DNA of 64,000 bases. Source: Bedellia somnulentella. Its lineage: Eukaryota; Arthropoda; Insecta; Lepidoptera; Bedelliidae. The DNA is taken from assembly GCA_963576735.1 (NCBI GenBank), contig OY755187.1:806001-870000 (forward strand), read 5' to 3'. Position numbers and translations under genes: made by a program. This document shows, one piece after another, positions 43,204 through 53,061 of this stretch (positions are counted from its first letter, which is position 1; each line of letters starts with the position of its first letter). The notes under the pieces are model-generated. The model was not told the DNA's origin and ran no database searches. It saw nothing but the letters and a program-made list of their open reading frames with translations.

Positions 43204-43221
43204 AAGGTTAGGTTAGGTTAG
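43204..43221 (+). repeat. Short (TTAGG)n telomere-type tract
   Basis: GGTTAGGTTAGGTTAG directly follows the poly-A of the preceding fragment and precedes an R1-like ORF1. TTAGG is the insect telomere repeat. Three units are too few to prove telomeric origin. Confidence 0.6.
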
Positions 43222-44140
43222 TGAAGATCTTGGCCCCGAATGATCCCATCCAGCCGGCCCGCAACCCAACGAATGGGTCAAAGCGCTCGGACGCAAAGAA
43301 AAGGCGAAGCCGACACAGGTGGTCAGGCAGCCAAAAACCCCATTGGTCAAGGTGGTGCCCACACCAAAAAGAAACCAGAAGCCGCCGAAAGCCTTGAACA
43401 AGGCGGTCATTACCGTCAAAACTAGGGATGGTACCGACTCCACCCTAGGCGCAGTAATGACGGCGGCCAGGGAGCGGATCAAGCTGCTGGACCTCGGTAT
43501 CCAAACGGTCCGTCAGAGAAAAACTCTCTCCTGGAGGGCTCCTGCTTGAGGTATCAGGTCCAGACTGGCTGCCGCTATGACGGCGAAACTGGCAGACTTC
43601 GAGGTCACCATCGTGCGGCCAGTTAAAACCGCGGAGATTCGTGTTCATGATCTGGACGATTCTCTGTCTGCCCACGATGTTGTGGCTGCAATAGTGACAG
43701 CTAGCGGTTGTAAGGAGTCGGGGGTGAAGGTGGGGGATATTCACCGAAGAGGCCAAAGCCGACTCGGCACGGCCTGGGTAAATGCCCAATAGCTGTGGCT
43801 AATAAGCCGACGTCAGGAAAAACACTGCCTGTGGGCTGGGCTGCTGCCCGAGTTGAGCCCCTAAAAGCTCGGCAGATGCAGTGCTATAAATGCCTGGATT
43901 TTGGACACGTCAGGAAACAGTGTCTGCTGGTACAGATGCGGTGAAAATGGTCACAAGGCCCGCGAGTGCTCTGCAAAGGAGCCGAAATGCCCTCTTTGCA
44001 CCGAGGCAGGGAAACCGGCAAATCACCGCTTGGGAACCAAAAGCTGCCAACACCAAGATAAGGTCAAAAAGACCGGGACCAACCCGGCGAAAGTGGACAC
44101 AACCACTGGGGAGGTTCATAACGCTGTAAAAAATGGATAA
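43222..44140 (+). pseudogene. R1-like LINE ORF1 with zinc knuckles, frameshifted
   Basis: Coding is spread over three frames. 43319-43549 is a basic Lys/Pro-rich part. 43577-43792 is a conserved middle domain (FEVTIVRPVKTAEIRVHDLD, then a short SGCKESGVKVGDI stretch). CYKCLDFGHVRKQC near 43880 and CGENGHKARECS plus CPLC near 43930-44005 are CCHC knuckles. This is the layout of ORF1 in R1-clade LINEs (R1, TRAS, SART, Waldo). At least two frame changes; a dead copy. ORF2 starts just before its end. Confidence 0.8.
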
Positions 44141-44435
44141 CAACACCATCATCCAATGCAACCTCAACCACTGCCGGGACACAAGACCTCCTGATGCAAT
44201 ACGTATCAGAAAGGTCTGTGGCAGTGGCTGAGGTTCAAGAACCCTACAGCGTCCCAGATCATCCCCGCTGGTTTAAAGACACTACAGGCATGGCAGCAGT
44301 TTACTGGGGTGGGAATATCAACAATATGCCCATAACAGAACTTAGGCAGGGACAAGGTTGGGTTGCCGTAAAGTGGGGCAAAACAGTTATAGTTAGCTGC
44401 TACGCCTCAACGAACTGCAGCTTGGCATCTAAAGG

Positions 44436-46796
44436 ACTTAAAATAGCTTGTAGAAATAAGAGATTTTTAAATGAATTGGTAAAATATACAAATAATTCCA
44501 GTATCAAAAATCACTACAAACACTATCAAAAAATACTTAAAAAATCAATCAAAATAGCAAAGAAAAATAACTACAGATATAAAATTAACTCAGCAGAGAA
44601 CAAAACAAAATGCATGTGGGGTATAATAAAAGAACGCACAAATAAAGTCATAAAAAAGACAAGCGGAATATTACACTAATTAAAAACAAAGAAATCATAA
44701 AAGACCCAGCAAAAGTAGCGAATATATTCAATGACTTTTTCATCTCTATTGGTCACTCTACTTCAAAAATAACTACAAATAATTATAGTTTTTGCAACAA
44801 AACTTGTAACGAAAAGTCCATGTTCCTTTCCCCTATCGAACCAGATGAAATAAAAACAATAATCCGTAATATAAAAAAAATAAGTAAGTTTTGGTATAGA
44901 TGAGATACCACCGAAGCTAATTAAATATTGCGCGGATGAATTAATTTTACCTTACTATCTTTTGAGTAACCAATCGTTTCAAGAAGGTGTTTTTCCCGAT
45001 ATCCTGAAAATCTCAATAACTAAACCTCTGCATAAAAAGGATTCCAAAACTGAAGTAAATAATTACCGTCCCATTGCCTTCCTTCCGACATCAGCAAAAA
45101 TAATAGAAAAAGCAATGTATAATCGAGTGTATTGTTTTTGCGAAAAATTCAATTTATTTAATGAAGCGCAAAATGGTTTTAGGCGAAATAGGTCAACCAC
45201 TTTAGCGGCTTTTAAATACGTTCAGAACATCCTTAATATAATTAATGATAATAAGTGCGCGGTAGGTATTCTGGTAGACATGACTAAGGCATATGATAAA
45301 GTCCAATATGAAATCGCTTTGCATAAATTACACTTAATAGGAATTAGAGGACTGGCACATAAATGGTTCCAATCCTACCTAACTAACCGGAAACAATATG
45401 TAGAAATAGAACATTTCGACCATAACGCTAGGTCAATACAATACATAAAATCAGCTGAGCGCCCCGTAAGTAACTCGATTCCCCAGGGGAGTGTAATCGG
45501 ATGTTTACTATTTCTTATATACATTAACAACTTACCCGATGCAATAAAAGATACGTGTGTTATGTTTGCGGATGACGTATCATTCATCACGTCATGCACT
45601 GATAACACTGACGCGGAACTCAAGATACAACACATACTAGACACACTGATCACTTGGATGTCCCAACATAATTTAGAAATTAACTTTAAAAAATGCGACA
45701 TGATAGTCCAGTGGGTAAGAACACCCGCCCGAAAAACAGAAGGGCGTGAGTTCCAATCCTGGGACGGGCCTACACCAATTTGTCTTTTCTAAAGTCATAT
45801 GTGTGGTTAATTTATCATGGTTGCTAACGGTGAGGGAAAACATCGTGAGGAAACCCACATGGCTGAGTTGTACTTAGTCATGTGACAGTGTATTCGTACA
45901 AAACGGCGATAGGCCTGCCCCCTATCACGTGAGTACACTGTCTAAGCAAAACGTGGGTACCTTCTCTGGAAACTAGATGGCGCTTGCCATGTGAGTTCAA
46001 GAGTATTGGTACCTCTGCCAACCCCTTCGGGGATAAAACGGCGTGAACGTTTATGTTTAACGTTTATATGTTATGTAACTTTAAAAAAACAAAAATAATG
46101 GAATTTAGGCCACACCAACGCACTGCACTTAATATTGACTTTAAGTACAAAAATATAAAAATTGATTCTGTCGATAAGTTCACTTTATTAGGGCTAACAC
46201 TAGATACAAACCTAAATTGGAAAAATCACATTGATACGATGAGATCTAAATTGACTAGTTTTGCGTACGGGCTAGCGGAAATAAAAAAGACAACTGACTT
46301 GAGCACCGCTCTGTCACTGTACTATACGTATGTAAATTCAAAGTTAAGTTACGGCGTCGTCTTGTGGGGAAATAGTACAGATGCACAAGACATATTTGTA
46401 TTGCAAAAACGGTGCATACGAATTTTAGCCAACATAAAAATTCCAAATAGCTGTAGACCGCACTTTAAGAATCTTAAAATATTAACTCTTTGCTCACTTT
46501 ATATTTTGGAAAGCTGTAAATTAGTTAGAAAGTACCTACAATTCTTTAAAAAACAATCCGACTATAATCGAAGATTCCCATTAAGATCCGGAAGGGATAA
46601 ATTAATAGTACCGGCTTCAAGATTAAATATCCATTATACAAGTCCTCTCCCTATGTGCTGTAAAATATACAACCACCTTCCAAATTATATTGTTCAAGAA
46701 TCTGACTACAAATCTTTTATAAAACTTTTAAGATTCTTTCTAATAGAAAATTGTTTTTATAATTCTAAGGAATATTTTGATAGTAATATAATTTAA
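44436..46796 (+). pseudogene. LINE D ORF2: reverse transcriptase, split by SINE3
   Basis: 44436-44680 is the linker region (IACRNKRF, NHYKHYQK). Stops and shifts lie at 44680-44960. From 44962 the RT is open: NNYRPIAFLPTSAKIIEK, GFRRNRSTT, DMTKAYDKV, SIPQGSVIGCLLFLIYINN and catalytic FADD at 45565-45576. A SINE3 interrupts at 45694-46075, after which the frame resumes (thumb, LLGLTLDTNLNWKNH, LWGNSTDAQDIF) to the stop at 46796. The order matches LINE B, a relative. Broken, not active. Confidence 0.88.
45694..46075 (+). mobile_element. Full-length SINE3, tRNA-derived
   Basis: A tRNA-like head at about 45695-45772 has A box TAGTCCAGTGGGTAAGA and B box GAGTTCCAATCC. A 220-bp body and a TTATG-type tail follow. 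The 13-bp repeat TAACTTTAAAAAA flanks it at 45681-45693 and 46076-46088. The copies at 14087 and 34819 lack the head. Confidence 0.92.
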
Positions 46797-47115
46797 TTAA
46801 TATAATAATTTTATGTGATGTAATATAATATAATTTGTGAAATAATATAATTTAATGTAATATAATTTAATAAGTAATTTGATTTTTTTTTCTTTCTTAT
46901 TATTATTTTTTCTACTTTTAACCTTAATGTGTTTTATTTTATCTTATCGAGTTTAATGTGTATTAGTGTTAATTTTAATTGAAATTCGAAAATAAATTTA
47001 GTATTAAGTATTTTTTGCTATGCCCTTGCAGGGTATACATGTCAAAATTTATGTATGTCATGTGAATTGCGATGTGTAAATGCAATAAAGATTTTGATTT
47101 TGATTTTTTGATTTT
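46797..47115 (+). other. LINE D 3' untranslated region
   Basis: AT-rich with TATAATTTAAT-like repeats near 46800-46870, then TGCCCTTGCAGGGTATACAT and AATAAAGATTTTGATTTTGA tail. Confidence 0.65.
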
Positions 47116-47217
47116 GAGTTCGAGATCTTCCTCGACTGCCTTGCGGTCTGCACGAGTGACCTCACCCATCACCCGATGTTGCTCTTGGGGGACTTCAATG
47201 CCCGATCCCGAGCCTGG

Positions 47218-47417
47218 NNNNNNNNNNNNNNNNNNNNNNNNNNNNNNNNNNNNNNNNNNNNNNNNNNNNNNNNNNNNNNNNNNNNNNNNNNNNNNNNNNN
47301 NNNNNNNNNNNNNNNNNNNNNNNNNNNNNNNNNNNNNNNNNNNNNNNNNNNNNNNNNNNNNNNNNNNNNNNNNNNNNNNNNNNNNNNNNNNNNNNNNNNN
47401 NNNNNNNNNNNNNNNNN
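47218..47417. other. Assembly gap, 200 N
   Basis: Exactly 200 undefined bases. The round length suggests a placeholder, so the true distance and content are unknown. The R1-like endonuclease enters it from the left and a different LINE leaves it on the right. Confidence 0.99.
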
Positions 47418-48472
47418 TGAAACGCTTACCTCCTAGAAGAATTTCATATCGTCCTATATCGGAGAACATTGATTGTATTTCTCACGCTGCTCAGTTTACC
47501 CCTTGGGAGATGATACAGGATTGCAAAGATCTCAACGATATGGTTCATTTATTTAACATGTTAATTATAGACCTGTTCGATCACTTCGCCCCCATCCGTA
47601 ATAAAACTTTTTCCCGACCCCCTGCACCTTGGTTAACACACAACCTGAGGCAAATGAGGAAACTCCGTGCTGAAGCTTGTGAGGCAGCTAAGATGAAAAG
47701 ATCTGAAGGAGCATATCGATACTATAGAGATATGCGAAATCAAGTTAACTCTACTATAAAGATAGAAAAGCGTAAATATTTCGACAAATTTGTAAATAAT
47801 AACCGTTCAAATCCAACAAAAATGTGGCACCATATTAACAGAATTTTAAAACCATCCAGTACTTCCCCAATACCCTTCCATCTCGCAGAACCTAATGCTC
47901 TTAATCGTTTTTTTGTCAATGCAGTTCCACCAATCGATGTTTTTGCCTCTAATTGCACAGCAGATACCTTCCCTTACTCCAGTGGTCCTGAATTTAACTT
48001 CACTGATATTTCTGAAGCTCAAGTAGCTCGCATCGTAGAAACTTGTTCATCAAGATCAGAGGGGTCTGATCATATCTCGATGCTTATGATTAAACTAACG
48101 TTACCTTACTCTCTTCATGCTATCACCACTATATTGAATAGATCTCTGCGTGACGGTAATTTTCCCGAGGCTTGGAAATGCTCTACGGTAACTCCTATCC
48201 CTAAGAAAAAACCTGTCGAAGTACTCAATGATATAAGACCTATAGGCATACTACCTGCGTTTTCAAAAATACTAGAAAAACTTGTTTTGAAACAAATTTT
48301 GCCTCATTTAGAAATGTCTGGTATAATACCATCATTTCAATCTGGTTTCAGATCCGGCCATAGCTCTACCACTGCCCTGCTTAGTATCATTGATGACATA
48401 TTGTTATCCTCAGACAAAGGGGACGCTTCTATCTTATTACTCCTGGACAATACACGCGCCTTTGATTGTGTC
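47418..48472 (+). pseudogene. LINE F ORF2, left part (linker and RT fingers)
   Basis: The frame is open from the gap to the LTR insertion. APWLTHNLRQMRKLR marks the region after the endonuclease, TPIPKKKPVEVLNDIRPIGI the RT fingers, FQSGFRSGHSSTTALLSI the next motif, and the catalytic D...AFDCV block ends at 48472. The frame is unbroken for 351 codons. The rest resumes at 61803, after the gypsy element. Jockey/CR1-like by motif style. Confidence 0.88.
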
Positions 48473-49071
48473 TATAGCGTGAGGGGGGTGAAGATGTAAT
48501 GAGTTATCTCACCGGTCGGCGAATATAAAATAATAAAGTCACTTACAGTTTGACAGGTTTATTTTTCACCGACACACACTATGAATTTTAGAAGGCACAA
48601 TGAAGAAAGATTACACAGCTCAGACACAGACACAAATTAGGAAGACAGTAACATACAATAGCGAATAAAGAAGTAACAGTTAACGACATTAACAATATTC
48701 AACACGGATTAAGCTTAATTAGAAATAACACGAGAATAATACGAATGCTGTACGTATCGCGATAAGTGATTCACGACTCGTTAGGCAACGTTTCTCGAAC
48801 CATCATCGCGGTAGCTCAAAACTACCCGCGAGAATAAAAGTTGTTAAAACTAGTGACGGGGTCACATCCCATCGAACCGCTTATCGATATGCAAATCGAT
48901 TATCGACCGACTAGTATCGATCGCAATGTATATAATAAAAGTAAATATAAATACAACCAAATTAATATGATATATTAATTAAATTAAATGTATATTATAA
49001 ATATTTATGTTTGTATGTTTAAGCATTATATATATAATATATTTATAATAATGATGTAGGTGTAGCCCACA
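48473..49071 (-). repeat. 3' LTR of the CsRn1-type element
   Basis: In element orientation it starts TGTGGGCTACACCTACATC and ends CCCTCACGCTATA. It differs from the other LTR at two positions seen by eye (near 48489 and 49009). A purine tract (GGAAGGGGGTGA, minus strand) lies beside it at 49072-49083. Confidence 0.95.
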
Positions 49072-49083
49072 TCACCCCCTTCC
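49072..49083 (-). promoter_or_regulatory. Polypurine tract
   Basis: Minus-strand GGAAGGGGGTGA directly precedes the 3' LTR and would prime plus-strand DNA synthesis. Confidence 0.8.
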
Positions 49084-49094
49084 AGAGACCATCA

Positions 49095-51818
49095 TGGGCG
49101 ATAATAATCTGGGAATCTGACTTGCCGCCCAGAACGTGTGACGTGATTTTTCGACATTTCTGGAATTGATTGTGATTCGGTCTGGTCGTTAAGTATGAAG
49201 GCTGGTTTTACGCGATCTATCGATACTGTAATTTCCTTTCCGTTTCGAAGTATTTTAAATGTTTTATCGTCCCTCGTTAAAACTTTTTATGGGCCTAAGT
49301 ACGTTGGTTGTAATGCGCCACGTAATGCGTCTTCACGGAGGAAAACTTGATCACTGGTGGCTAATTCTTTATATATGAAAACTTTAGGCTTACAATGACG
49401 TGAAGCGGGGAAAGGTCGTAATTTTGATGTTATGTCCTTAAGGCGAACTGAAAAATCGGAAGTGTCAGTAGAACCAGCTTCAGCGGATTCGAAAAATTCG
49501 CCCGGTAAGCGCAGTGGTTCTCCATAAACTAGTTCTGCCGAAGAACTTTGGATATCCTCCTTAAAAGCAGTTCGGATTCCTAATAAAACCCATGGCAAGG
49601 ACTCTGACCATTTACTGTTTCCATGACAAACAATGGCAGCTTTGAGTTGACGGTGAAATCTTTCGATCATACCATTGCACGCAGGATGGTAGGCCGTGGT
49701 GCGCTTATGTTGGAAGCCAGCTGTTTTTGCCAAAGCGGAAAACAAAGCGGATTCAAATTGGCGTCCCCGGTCGGTGGTGATGTCCGTTGGACAACCGAAA
49801 CGAGAAATCCAACCTGAAATTAATGCTTTGGCAACGGTTTCAGCGGTTATATCACCTATCGGTATAGCTTCCGGCCATCGAGTAAATCGATCTACGGCTG
49901 TCAGACAATATCGATTTCCTTCTGAGACTGGCAAGGGACCTATCAAATCGATATGGATTTGTTTGAAACGAGTCCGAGGCAAGGGGAAAGAACCTAGAGG
50001 GGAGGAAACATGGCGAGTAACTTTAGCTTTTTGACAAGCTATGCAAGCTCGTGCCCACTCTCTACAGTTTTTCCTTATCTCGGGCCAAACAAACCGTTCT
50101 GCAACAAGTTTTGCAGACGCGTTAGGTCCGGGATGACTTAAAGAATGCAAGCTTTCAAAAACCTGCCTGCGGTAAAATTTGGGGACGTAAGGCCTAGTAG
50201 TCGGTGTACTGACGTCGCAGTACAGGGGAACACGACTACCAGGAACAGTCATTTTCTCAAGACGCAATGATGATGATCCTTCGATTAACAATTTGTCTAG
50301 CTCTGGATCGGATTCTTGAGTGCTAGCTAAAGTTTCTAGACTGACTGGAGCTCTTAGTTCTTCTATCCTCGACAAAGCATCAGCAACAATATTGTCTTTG
50401 CCAGAGATGTGCCGAATGTCAGTAGTGAACTGGGAAATAAAGTCCAGATGTCTATACTGCCTAGGCGAACAGTTTTTTTTCCTTTCATGGAATGCGAAAC
50501 TAATCGGTTTATGGTCCGTATAGACAATAAAATGGCGGGCTTCAAGCATATGTCGGAAATACTTAATGCCTTCATATATGGCAAGAAGTTCCCTATCGTA
50601 TGGCGAATACTTCACCTGCGATGGACTTAATTTTCGGGAAAAGAAAGCTAATGGTTGCCAGGAATTATTTTTAAGTTGTTGCAGGACTGCACCGATTGCC
50701 TTATCAGAAGCGTCTGTCACTAAAGCAAGTGGAACCGTACAGTCCGGGTGAGCTAGTAAAGCAGCATTAGCAAGGCTATCTTTACAGGCATTAAAAGCTT
50801 GAAGTGCTTCACCTTCAATAAAAACTGGGTGTGCTCCTTTCATCGAACCTGTTAACAAATTATTTAAAGGTGCTTGAATTTCAGCTGCACCAGGGATAAA
50901 TCTCCTGTAAAAATTTATCATGCCTAAAAACGCTCTAAGCTGACGTACAGTTTTAGGCACAGGAAACTCTTTTATGACCTCTACTTTAGAATCGAGCGGC
51001 TTGGAACCATTTTCATTTATAGAGTAACCTAAAAATGATATCTCAGATACGCCAAAAACGCACTTTTCTGGATTTACAGACATACCGTACTCTTTCAACT
51101 TTGTGAAAATTTGACGTAGGTGCTCTTCGTGACTATGTTGGTCACGTGAGAACACCAAGACGTCATCCAAATACGAATATGTAAAATCAAGTCCTCTAGT
51201 GATTTCATCCATCAACCGTTGAAAAGTTTGGGCTGCGTTTCGGAGTCCGAAGGTCATATAGGGGAATTCGAACAAGCCAAACGGTGTCGTGATGGCTGTT
51301 TTCGATATATCTTGCCCAAAAATGGGCACCTGGTTGTAGGCTTTCAGTAAATCAATTTTACTAAAAACTTTGCAACCAACAAGGCTATGTGAAAAGTCAT
51401 TGATGTGTTTGATCGGATAACTATCGGGTATTGTACGGGCGTTAAGCATGCGGTAATCACCGCAAGGTCGCCAACCATTATCCTTTTTGGGAGTTAGATG
51501 GAGTGGGGAAGCCCACGGACTCTCCGAAGGACGGGCTGTACCATTAGCAAGCATGGCCTGGAACTCCTGTTGAGCAATTTTCAATTTGTCAGGCGCCAAA
51601 CGACGAGGAGTGCAAGATACTGGTGGGCCTGGAGTTGTTCGTATGTGGTGCACTGTTTGGTGTGTAATATTGCGATGAATACCAGTTGGTCGAGTAATCT
51701 CGGGGAATTCGTCGAGAATTTTATGAAACCGAGTCTCACCAGTCATGATTTTTACAGATGCTATATTATTACACTTAACTAATTTAGCTATAGACGAAAG
51801 AGAAGTTGTGCTATCTAT
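49095..51818 (-). CDS. pol: Pol: RT, RNase H, integrase (one stop near the end)
   Basis: Continuous with the protease frame across the nested element. [41 protein letters not shown] and YLDD at 51162-51173. RNase [12 protein letters not shown] and YTDHKP. Integrase: HxxxH...CIAC zinc region, then [20 protein letters not shown] and [12 protein letters not shown] as the D, D, E blocks. A TAA at 49287-49289 interrupts the C terminus; the same frame then continues about 65 codons to [12 protein letters not shown] and a TGA near 49095. The enzymatic core is intact. The stop may or may not abolish integration, since it falls after the catalytic core. Confidence 0.92.
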
Positions 51819-52307
51819 TGTAGGGTCAACTTCAGGGAATGTGGAGGTTTTGAAATAAAAACCCAAAATAGCGGTACACTTCGTATAAATTCATCTTTCA
51901 CAACCACTTGCCGATACAACGGACTACTGACAAATGTCCACGCAAAAACAGAGATCGTATATCCATACCTTACCTAACCTCAAAACAACTGACAGTCTTA
52001 TCAATAATACTTTACTCAAATTTACATAATAATTATTATAACTCATTTATAAATAAATAATAACATTTTAGAAATGAGTATTTACTAAAATGATGGATTT
52101 AATTACAATCATTATTTTAATCAGCGTGAGATGTTTTGAAGTAAAGTCAAACAAGTATCTCATTATTCATACACGATACCACTAATACTTATTAAATAGG
52201 TAAATAATATGATTACACAATAAAACTATACAGTTTATCAATTATAAATAGTATAAATTATACAGTATAATAGCCAAACATAGCACACTCATTATTATAA
52301 GCTTACA
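51819..52307. repeat. Left LTR of the coding-less element
   Basis: 489 bp, TG...CA ends, preceded by CTAT. It contains a TATAAAT word and an AATAAA word in plausible promoter and polyadenylation order on the plus strand. Confidence 0.9.
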
Positions 52308-52643
52308 GCTCGGCCTTCCTGTTATAAGCGAGTCCCTTCGCTTTTGGAAATATTTTTTTTTAAGAATAAATAAAACTTTATTATTTTATATATTTTTTTA
52401 TACATAGGTAAGTTCTTGAAATAACTTGTAAATCCTGGTAACAAGTGATTCAAAATTAACAGTCCTAATGTGTTAATCCGTAGGTACTAATGTTTCATAA
52501 TTGCGATTGCATTAACTTTTTACACATATATATGCACACACTTATCATACACATAGTTTTACAGACATTTACACATTATTTACACATTCAATAAACATAT
52601 ATATTTTCATTTACATATTCTACACATTACACACTTACAATGT
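52308..52643. other. Interior of coding-less LTR element, left part
   Basis: AT-rich without any open frame or recognisable repeat. On the minus strand AGGAAGGCCGAGC beside the LTR is weakly purine-rich and might act as a polypurine tract. Confidence 0.5.
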
Positions 52644-53061
52644 ATTTTTTTATTTTTTATTTATACGAATTGTAATATTAAGCACATAAATATAGAATAG
52701 ATTAGAACCCATAATGGTACTCATCACGTACCTCCTCCTCACAGTCCATATATATCCCCACCAAGGGGCTCCAGCCCACCCTACATAGGGCGATCTGGCC
52801 ACAGTCCACCACGCCGGCCAATCGCGGGCTGGCAGACCAACGACCACCACCGCAACAGTAGCCGGGAGCGACGGCCCAACGTGCCCTCGGAAGCACGGAA
52901 TCATCTTCATTCTCGGATAGTCAGGTGATTCAAGCCTGCAATATCCCTCCAAACTCGGTCAAATCTTACAAATCAAATTTGTAAGGTGATCACCCCCCCG
53001 GGGATCGAACTCGAGACCTCCGCACCCGAAACCAAGCGCTCAACCGCGAGGCCACGGAGGC
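52644..53061 (-). mobile_element. SINE2, tRNA-derived, about 418 bp
   Basis: On the minus strand the head (GCCTCCGTGGCCTCGCGGTT at 53061 downwards) folds like a tRNA with B box GAGTTCGATCC. The body ends CCTTGGTGGGGATATATATG and an adenine-rich tail lies at 52644-52665. A 3' fragment of the same family is at 41993-42053. Confidence 0.82.

Larger units (their letters stand above)
44436..47115 (+). mobile_element. LINE D, 5'-truncated Jockey-type LINE
   Basis: Starts in the region between endonuclease and RT and ends in a (TTTTGAT)n tail at 47086-47115. It interrupts the R1-like endonuclease. No clear target duplication. It contains a SINE3. Confidence 0.82.
44132..47217 (+). pseudogene. R1-like LINE ORF2 endonuclease, split by LINE D
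   Basis: 44132-44432 encodes IIQCNLNHCR, VAEVQEPY and GWVAVKWGKTVIVSCYAST, the opening of an R1-clade APE endonuclease. LINE D interrupts it, and the endonuclease resumes at 47117 (FEIFLDCLAVCTSDL, then LLLGDFNARSRAW) until the assembly gap at 47218. One frame change lies near 44165. RT is not seen; it is in the gap or deleted. Confidence 0.82.

Noticed and set aside
43204..43221. True telomere end
   Set aside because: Only three TTAGG units, enclosed on both sides by other elements.
42728..43482. Open frames of 90-150 codons in the GC-rich LINE tail
   Set aside because: GC-rich sequence has few stops by chance; both strands are open and neither shows a domain.
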